A stretch of DNA of 40,287 bases from Opitutaceae bacterium (lineage in GTDB: Bacteria > Verrucomicrobiota > Verrucomicrobiia > Opitutales > Opitutaceae). The stretch covers positions 1-40,287 of the forward strand of contig JAIXVY010000167.1 in the NCBI GenBank assembly GCA_027482505.1, read 5' to 3'. Shown piece by piece: positions 35,284-40,287 of the stretch (position 1 is its first letter; each line of letters begins with the position of its first letter). The notes under the pieces were generated by a model that made no database searches, was not told where the DNA came from, and worked only from the letters and a program-made list of their open reading frames with translations. The position numbers and the translations under genes are program-made.

Positions 35284-36396
35284 TCAGGCGAGATTGATTT
35301 TGGCGAGGGCTTCCGCGCTGGGCTCCATCCCGGCGCCGGGCGTCTCCGGGGCGACGAAATGGCCGTCGCGCACCTGCGCGGGATGGCGCATCCAGTCGCG
35401 CAGCCAAGGAATGTATTCGAGCAGGCGGCAGGCCGGATGGGCGAAACAAAGATGCTGGTGAACCTGGCACATGTCGCCCACGTGCGGCACGACTGGCAGG
35501 CTGTAACTGTGCGCGAGGTCGGCGACCTGCCAGAACTCGGTCACTCCGGCGAGACGGACGACGTCCGGCTGCACAAAGTGGACGGCGCCGGCGTGGATGA
35601 AATCGCGGAACTGGTGCGCGAGGTAGAGCTGCTCGCCCAGCGCGATAGGGGTTTCGATGGCCTCGGCGAGGCGGCGATGCGCAAGCACGTCGTCGAAAGT
35701 CGTCGGCTCCTCGAACCAGACCACGTCGAAGTCGGCGAGGCGTCGCCCGAGCCGGATCGCCTCGGGCAGGCTGAGTTTTCCGTTGGCGTCGGTCATGATG
35801 CGCACGCCGGGCCCGAGCGCGGCGCGCACCGCCTCGAGGCGGCGGAGGTCGGTCGAGAGATCGGGGCTGCCGACCTTGATCTTCACCGCGCGATACCCCT
35901 CGACCTCGACCATGCGCTTGCAGTCGGCGACGAGCGTCTCGAGCGGCCAGTTGAGCCAGCCGCCGTCGGTGTTGTAGGCCTCGACCTTCTTGGCGGCGGA
36001 ACCACCGAGGAGTTTCCAGAGCGGCAGGCCGGCGGCCTTGGCCTTCAGGTCCCACAGCGCGATGTCGATGGCACCCAGCGCGAGATGCGTGATACCGGAG
36101 CGGCCGACCCACTGCACGGGCGAGTGCTTGTGCAACTTCTCCCAGAGCGCGCGCACCTCGCGCGGATCCTCGCCGAGCAGGAGCGGGCCATAGCTGTGGA
36201 CCGCGCAGTCGACGATCAAGCGATCGGTCGGCAGGTGGGCATGCGTGCCGGAAAAGCCATAGCCTACCAGACCATTGTCGGCGCGGATGGCCACGCCAGG
36301 CGCGCCCCAATGCGTGATGCTGTGGGTGCTGTCCGCGATGCCGCCGCGCGTGACGGGGGCGTGCAGGATGATCGGAGTGATTCCGGTGATCTTCAT
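35284..36396 (-). CDS. Enolase-superfamily sugar acid dehydratase (mandelate racemase/L-fuconate or L-rhamnonate dehydratase type)
   Basis: The product is 370 aa. The capping domain covers 1-120. The barrel has the KxK motif Lys172-Ile-Lys174, metal ligands Asp203 (MTDANG), Glu229 (WFEEP) and Glu255 (ALGEQ), and the His-Asp dyad Asp278 and His305 (PHVGDM). This set marks the mandelate racemase subgroup, whose members dehydrate sugar acids to 2-keto-3-deoxy acids. The start is fixed by the ATGA overlap with the GH78 gene. It can supply the missing dehydratase step of the lactonase-SDR-FAH set encoded 14 kb away on the other strand. The direct coupling to GH78 alpha-L-rhamnosidase favours L-rhamnonate. 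Other sugar acids remain possible. Confidence 0.93.
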   Translation of the reverse strand: MKITGITPIILHAPVTRGGIADSTHSITHWGAPGVAIRADNGLVGYGFSGTHAHLPTDRLIVDCAVHSYGPLLLGEDPREVRALWEKLHKHSPVQWVGRSGITHLALGAIDIALWDLKAKAAGLPLWKLLGGSAAKKVEAYNTDGGWLNWPLETLVADCKRMVEVEGYRAVKIKVGSPDLSTDLRRLEAVRAALGPGVRIMTDANGKLSLPEAIRLGRRLADFDVVWFEEPTTFDDVLAHRRLAEAIETPIALGEQLYLAHQFRDFIHAGAVHFVQPDVVRLAGVTEFWQVADLAHSYSLPVVPHVGDMCQVHQHLCFAHPACRLLEYIPWLRDWMRHPAQVRDGHFVAPETPGAGMEPSAEALAKINLA

Positions 36397-39092
36397 GACG
36401 CGACGCGGCAGGTGCTGATGAAGGTGTAGCGGCCGGCGGGCGCATCGGCGACGACGGCGAAACGGCCCTCGCGACCGGAGAGCGTCAGCCCATCGCTCGC
36501 GACCGCCGTGCCCGGCTCGCTCGGAATAAGGATGCGAGCGGTGGTGTTGGGCGGAACAACCACGGTCCAAGTGAGACGGTCGCCCGCGAGTTTCCACTCG
36601 CTGCGGATCTCACCGTGAAGCGTGCGATAGGAGGCGCGCGCAAAATCAAGGCCCGCGCCGAGAAAGGGCTGAAGCGTGAAGCGCTTGAAGCCCGCCTGTT
36701 CGGGATCGAGCTCGATGCCCGCGACGTGGCGGAACAACCACTCGCCCACGGAACCAAGCGAGTAGTGGTTGAAGGAGTTCATGCCGTCCTTGTGGAAACC
36801 GCCGGCGATGGTCCAGCTGTCCCAACGCTCCCAGATGGTCGTCGCGCCCTGCATGACGGGGAAAAGCCAGGACGGATAACCCTCCTGAAGCAGCAGCCGG
36901 TAGGCGACGTCGGCGTGGCCTGTAAGCGTGAGAATGGGGTTGAGATGGCTGATGCCGACAAAGCCGGTGCTGAGATGCCAGCCGAGCTCGCGGATGTTGG
37001 CGACGAGCCGTTCGGCGGCGCGGGCGCGAACCTCGGCCGGCAGCAGATCGAAGGCGAGCGCGAGCAGGTAGGCGGTCTGCGTCTCGACCGCGATCTGGCC
37101 GTCGGGGAGCAGCCACTCTTTCTGGAAGGCGGCGCGGACGCGCTCGAACATGGCTTGGAAACGAACGGCCTCCGCCTCGCGTCCGAGGGCGCGAGCCATG
37201 CGCGCCATCTTGGCGGCGTCGTCCGCCCAGTAGGCGGTGGCGAGCAGGTTCTTCATCGGCGAATGCGTGCCGAAGGAGGTGTCGCTCGGGATGCACAGCC
37301 AGTCGCCGTAGTTGTTGGCGAGCTTGTTGAGGCGGAGCCCGTCGGGGTTGTGACGCTCGATCCAGTCGAGCCAGCGAACCATCGAGCCCCAGTGGCGCTC
37401 GATGACGCGGAGATCGCCATAAACGCGCCACAGCGTATGCGGAATAATGATACCGGCGTCGGCCCAGGCGGCGGCGCCGCCGAGATTTCCAAGTCCGACG
37501 AAGTTGATGTCCTCGCGCAGGCGCGGCGCGACGTCGGGGAAAATTCCCTCCGGCGTCTGCGCGTCCTCGACGTCGATCAGCCACTTGGTAAAGAAGGCGG
37601 CGACGTCCATGTTGCACATGGCGGTGCGGCAGAACACCTGCGCGTCGCCCATCCAGCCGAGGCGCTCGTCGCGCTGCGGGCAATCGGTCGGCACGCTGAG
37701 GAAGTTGTCACGCTGCGACCAGAGTCCGTTGAGCCAGAGGCGGTTCACGCCGGCGTGCGAGCACTCGAAACGGCCGGCGGGCGGCGTGGCGGAGTGGATG
37801 ACGCAGCCCGTGACCGCGTCCGCCAGCGGAGCGCCCGGCAGGCCGGTGAGCTCCACGTATTGGAACCCGTGGAAAGTGAAGCGGGGCTCGAAAATCTCCA
37901 CGCCTCCGCCACGGCAAACGTAGACATCCGCGGCCTTCGCGCGGCGCAGGTTGGCGGTGTAGAGCGTGCCGTCGGCGTTGAGGCGCTCGCCATGGCGCAG
38001 CTGCACGCGCGTGCCGGCGGGCGCCTCGACCTTGAGCCGGACGTAGCCGGAGATGTTTTGGCCGAGATCGTAAAGGTGGACACCCGGGCCGACCTCCGTG
38101 TGCGAGACCGGCGCGAGCATTTGGGTGACGCGAACCGGTTCCGAACGCTGGGCGACGAGCGAAGCCTCGGGCGCGGCGACCTCGCGCGCGGGCAACCAAT
38201 CGCGCGGCTCTCGACGGGCGTCGTAGATTTCGCCCATCTGAAAATCGGAGGACAGGATCGGACCGGTGGCGCATTGCCAGGAGCCGTCGGTGCCGAGCGT
38301 GAACCGCGAACCGCCGGCGAGCTCGACCTCGATCTGCACGAGCAGGCTGTTTTCGAGCGAGCCGTAGCGGCCGCGCTGCTCCTGCCAACCGACATAGCCT
38401 GTCCACCAGCCGTCGCCGAGCGTGGCCAAGATCTCGTTGCGGCCAGCGACGAGCATGGCCGTGACGTCGTAGGCGCGGTAGTGGATGCGTTTGAAATAGT
38501 CGGTCCACTCGGGAGCGAAGAGATCCTCCCCCACCCGCTTCCCGCCGAGGTGCAGTTCAAAAAGTCCGCGCGCGCTGGCGTAAACGGTGGCGCGACGGAC
38601 TTCGGAAACGGAGGGCAACTCGAATGCACGACGAAACACGGCGGGCGTGCCCGGCTCGATGAGCGTCGGCGCGATTGCCTGCGGGTCGCGACGGAGAATC
38701 TCCGGATCCGAGGCAATCCAGCGCGCGGACCAGTCGGCTTTTTCCAGCAGGCCCATGGTCCAGAGCGCGGGGGCGGAGCGGATGACGGCCCCGGTCTCGT
38801 CCCAAAGCTCGACGTTCCAGTGGCAGGCGTCGCGGGAGCGGAGCGGCGCGCCGGCGTAGACGACGTGCGCGGTGGCGTCGCTCTCGACCCGGCCGCTGTC
38901 CCAGCGATCGCCTTCGCCTGCGGCGAGCTTGGCGGCCGTGCTGGCCACGCGGATACGGTAGGCCAGCTGGCGCGCGCCTTGGCGCTCGGTTTCGAGGCAC
39001 CAGCTCAGGCGCGGCGCGGTTTCGTCGATGCCGAGCGGATCGACGAGGTATTCGCAACGGAGGCGGCCGACGGAGGTGGACAAGGCGGACAT
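36393..39092 (-). CDS. GH78 alpha-L-rhamnosidase, no signal peptide
   Basis: The product is 899 aa. Domain order is the usual one: N-terminal Ig-like domain (about 8-130, LRCEYLVDPLGIDETAPRLSW), Bac_rhamnosid_N jelly roll (about 135-310, RATVYASARGLFELHLGGKRVG), concanavalin-like domain (about 320-420), (alpha/alpha)6 barrel (about 425-770) and C-terminal beta domain. The catalytic acid is likely Glu476 in CPQRDERLGWMGD and the base Glu755 in TTIWERWDSW. The N-terminus MSALSTSVGRLRCEY has no secretion signal, so it should work in the cytoplasm on imported rhamnosides. The stop overlaps the dehydratase start as ATGA, tying rhamnose release to sugar acid catabolism. It lies 15 bases downstream of the DUF1593 gene. 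Confidence 0.96.
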   Translation of the reverse strand: MSALSTSVGRLRCEYLVDPLGIDETAPRLSWCLETERQGARQLAYRIRVASTAAKLAAGEGDRWDSGRVESDATAHVVYAGAPLRSRDACHWNVELWDETGAVIRSAPALWTMGLLEKADWSARWIASDPEILRRDPQAIAPTLIEPGTPAVFRRAFELPSVSEVRRATVYASARGLFELHLGGKRVGEDLFAPEWTDYFKRIHYRAYDVTAMLVAGRNEILATLGDGWWTGYVGWQEQRGRYGSLENSLLVQIEVELAGGSRFTLGTDGSWQCATGPILSSDFQMGEIYDARREPRDWLPAREVAAPEASLVAQRSEPVRVTQMLAPVSHTEVGPGVHLYDLGQNISGYVRLKVEAPAGTRVQLRHGERLNADGTLYTANLRRAKAADVYVCRGGGVEIFEPRFTFHGFQYVELTGLPGAPLADAVTGCVIHSATPPAGRFECSHAGVNRLWLNGLWSQRDNFLSVPTDCPQRDERLGWMGDAQVFCRTAMCNMDVAAFFTKWLIDVEDAQTPEGIFPDVAPRLREDINFVGLGNLGGAAAWADAGIIIPHTLWRVYGDLRVIERHWGSMVRWLDWIERHNPDGLRLNKLANNYGDWLCIPSDTSFGTHSPMKNLLATAYWADDAAKMARMARALGREAEAVRFQAMFERVRAAFQKEWLLPDGQIAVETQTAYLLALAFDLLPAEVRARAAERLVANIRELGWHLSTGFVGISHLNPILTLTGHADVAYRLLLQEGYPSWLFPVMQGATTIWERWDSWTIAGGFHKDGMNSFNHYSLGSVGEWLFRHVAGIELDPEQAGFKRFTLQPFLGAGLDFARASYRTLHGEIRSEWKLAGDRLTWTVVVPPNTTARILIPSEPGTAVASDGLTLSGREGRFAVVADAPAGRYTFISTCRVAS

Positions 39093-39107
39093 TCGGAGGA
39101 AAAGATA

Positions 39108-40287
39108 TCAGGGTGAAGGCGCGAGCGGCGCCGGACGCGCGCAGCGTTCCATGCGAGCGGCGAAATCGCGAAGATAATCCTCGCGCCACCGGCTGACGCC
39201 GCGAGCGCCATGATGAACGCCCTCGGCGGCCTCGGGCGCGGGATCGTCGGTCCACCAGTTGGGGAAACGCGGCGAGGGCCGCTCGGCGCATTCAGGCGCG
39301 GGAAGATAGGCGGTGATCTCGCCGGCGAGGCCGTCGATGCCGGGGAGATTGCTCGCGATGGAGTAGGCGAAGACCTTGGGATCGCGCGGGCAAAAGCGGA
39401 AGCGCAGGCGGCCGGCGCCGTCGGCGTGGGCGGCGATGGTTTGGTTGCCCAGCGTGAGCCGCGCCTCGGGGGGGCCGGGGGTCTTGAACCCGGGCGGGAT
39501 CGGCAGAACGAGCTCCACGATGCTGAAAATTTCCACGCGGTCGGCGGCGGTGGTCAGCCGATCAAAACGGGCTTGCGGACGATCCCAGGCGCGAACGAAG
39601 CGGCCGCCCCAGCCGGGGGCGGCGGGATCGGAGGGATGGCCGCACAGGAGCCAGTTCACGGAGGGCGTGTCGCCCATCTTGATCGTGCCGCCGAGGTGTT
39701 GCGCGAAGTATTCGCCGAGCGCCCCGCGGCCCGCGATGTGGCGGGCGACGAAGCTTTGGTTTCCCCACTCGCCCGATTGGTTTCCGCCGAGAAAATAACC
39801 GCGATAGGTTGAGTTGGCCTCGATGATCCAAAGCGAAGGGCGGTGATCGACGAGATATTGGTAGGCGTCGGGACCCCATTTTTTATTCGGTCCGCCGATG
39901 TAGTAGACGCGCAGCCTAGGCAAAATGTCGGGCGCGTCGTGCAAGGCCTGCGCCAGCTCCTCGAGCGCGCCCCAGACGAGCACATGCAGCGGGCGCGAGT
40001 CCTCACGGCGGGCGCAGCGAACGATCCAATCCGAACCTTCCGTGGCGCCGCGCAGACCCGAGTAGGGCGCGGGTTTGACGCCGCCCTGCTTGGTCACGGC
40101 GCGCAGGGCGCCGGGCTCGGGATAGTCGGAGGACCAAGCGCGAAGATTGGAAAAATCCCGCGCGTAGGCGTCGATCACCTCGAGAATCCTGTCCTTCCCC
40201 GCCCCCTCGAAGGGCGAGGACACGAGGCCCTCGATCTCAAGCACGTCCGCATAGAGCAGCAGGTGCGCCATCGACTGGTAGTCGTCG
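39108..40287 (-). CDS. DUF1593 nucleoside hydrolase-like protein, 5' end cut by right edge
   Basis: At least 392 codons are present and the frame continues beyond the window: the first visible residues are DDYQSMAHLLLYADVLEIEGL, matching the internal DUF1593 stretch normally preceded by a TDI-x-NEPDD motif. The apparent Met at 40271 is therefore internal, not the start. The nucleoside-hydrolase-like Rossmann region runs to about residue 280 (LHVLVWGALEELAQALHD, LRVYYIGGPNKKWGPDAYQYL, WIIEANSTYRGYFLGG), followed by a C-terminal beta domain (TLGNQTIAAHADGAGRLRFRF). Relatives are secreted proteins often labelled cellulose-binding. Signal peptide and calcium-site Asp residues lie outside. It is the first visible gene of the operon that continues with GH78. 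Confidence 0.88.
   Translation of the reverse strand, partial: DDYQSMAHLLLYADVLEIEGLVSSPFEGAGKDRILEVIDAYARDFSNLRAWSSDYPEPGALRAVTKQGGVKPAPYSGLRGATEGSDWIVRCARREDSRPLHVLVWGALEELAQALHDAPDILPRLRVYYIGGPNKKWGPDAYQYLVDHRPSLWIIEANSTYRGYFLGGNQSGEWGNQSFVARHIAGRGALGEYFAQHLGGTIKMGDTPSVNWLLCGHPSDPAAPGWGGRFVRAWDRPQARFDRLTTAADRVEIFSIVELVLPIPPGFKTPGPPEARLTLGNQTIAAHADGAGRLRFRFCPRDPKVFAYSIASNLPGIDGLAGEITAYLPAPECAERPSPRFPNWWTDDPAPEAAEGVHHGARGVSRWREDYLRDFAARMERCARPAPLAPSP

Overview
The window is a dense, high-GC (about two thirds GC by eye) carbohydrate-utilisation region. It most resembles Verrucomicrobiota, probably Opitutales/Opitutaceae. The grounds are an H-X9-DG pseudopilin, many secreted glycoside hydrolases (GHs) of different families, Gfo/Idh/MocA oxidoreductases, a right-handed beta-helix protein and a DUF1593 protein. 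Planctomycetota or Lentisphaerota cannot be excluded from sequence alone. I see no rRNA, tRNA, CRISPR, transposase or phage gene. The only gene-free stretch over 300 bases is 2957..3554.

Layout. (A) 1..2956, minus: a GH2 enzyme followed by a second GH2-like gene cut by the left edge, with two palindromes upstream. (B) 3555..4307, plus: a lone pseudopilin with a strong hairpin after it. (C) 4419..8951, plus: Gfo/Idh/MocA oxidoreductase, GPH-type sugar:cation symporter, secreted beta-helix protein. (D) 14774 down to 8961, minus: IclR regulator, MaoC hydratase, GH2, GH42. (E) Divergent from D, 14828..25432, plus: Gfo/Idh/MocA, a solute-binding protein without signal peptide, CaiB-type CoA-transferase, RhaT, amidohydrolase/lactonase, SDR, fumarylacetoacetase-fold hydrolase, beta-propeller glycosidase, GH95. 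(F) 40287 down to 25469, minus: DUF1593 protein (cut by the right edge), GH78, enolase-superfamily dehydratase, RuBisCO-like protein, DUF1537 kinase, Asp/Glu-racemase-like protein, alpha/beta hydrolase, BASS-type transporter, GH106. E and F converge with only 36 bases between them.

How it may work together. GH106, GH78, GH95, GH2 and GH42 families remove rhamnose, fucose (or L-galactose), galactose and glucuronic-acid-type residues from pectic and similar glycans. RhaT, a GPH symporter and a BASS-family carrier import products. Lactonase, enolase-type dehydratase, SDR and FAH-fold hydrolase match the non-phosphorylating 6-deoxy-L-sugar route (L-rhamnose or L-fucose to pyruvate plus lactate). 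The RuBisCO-like protein next to a DUF1537 kinase matches the known 3-oxo-isoapionate branch of D-apiose catabolism. Apiose, rhamnose, fucose and L-galactose all occur in rhamnogalacturonan II, so that polymer is a reasonable target; this is inference.

The least explained part is the IclR/MaoC // Gfo/solute-binding protein/CoA-transferase unit, which places acyl-CoA chemistry inside a sugar locus. Many genes overlap by ATGA and most free-standing starts lack a Shine-Dalgarno sequence.
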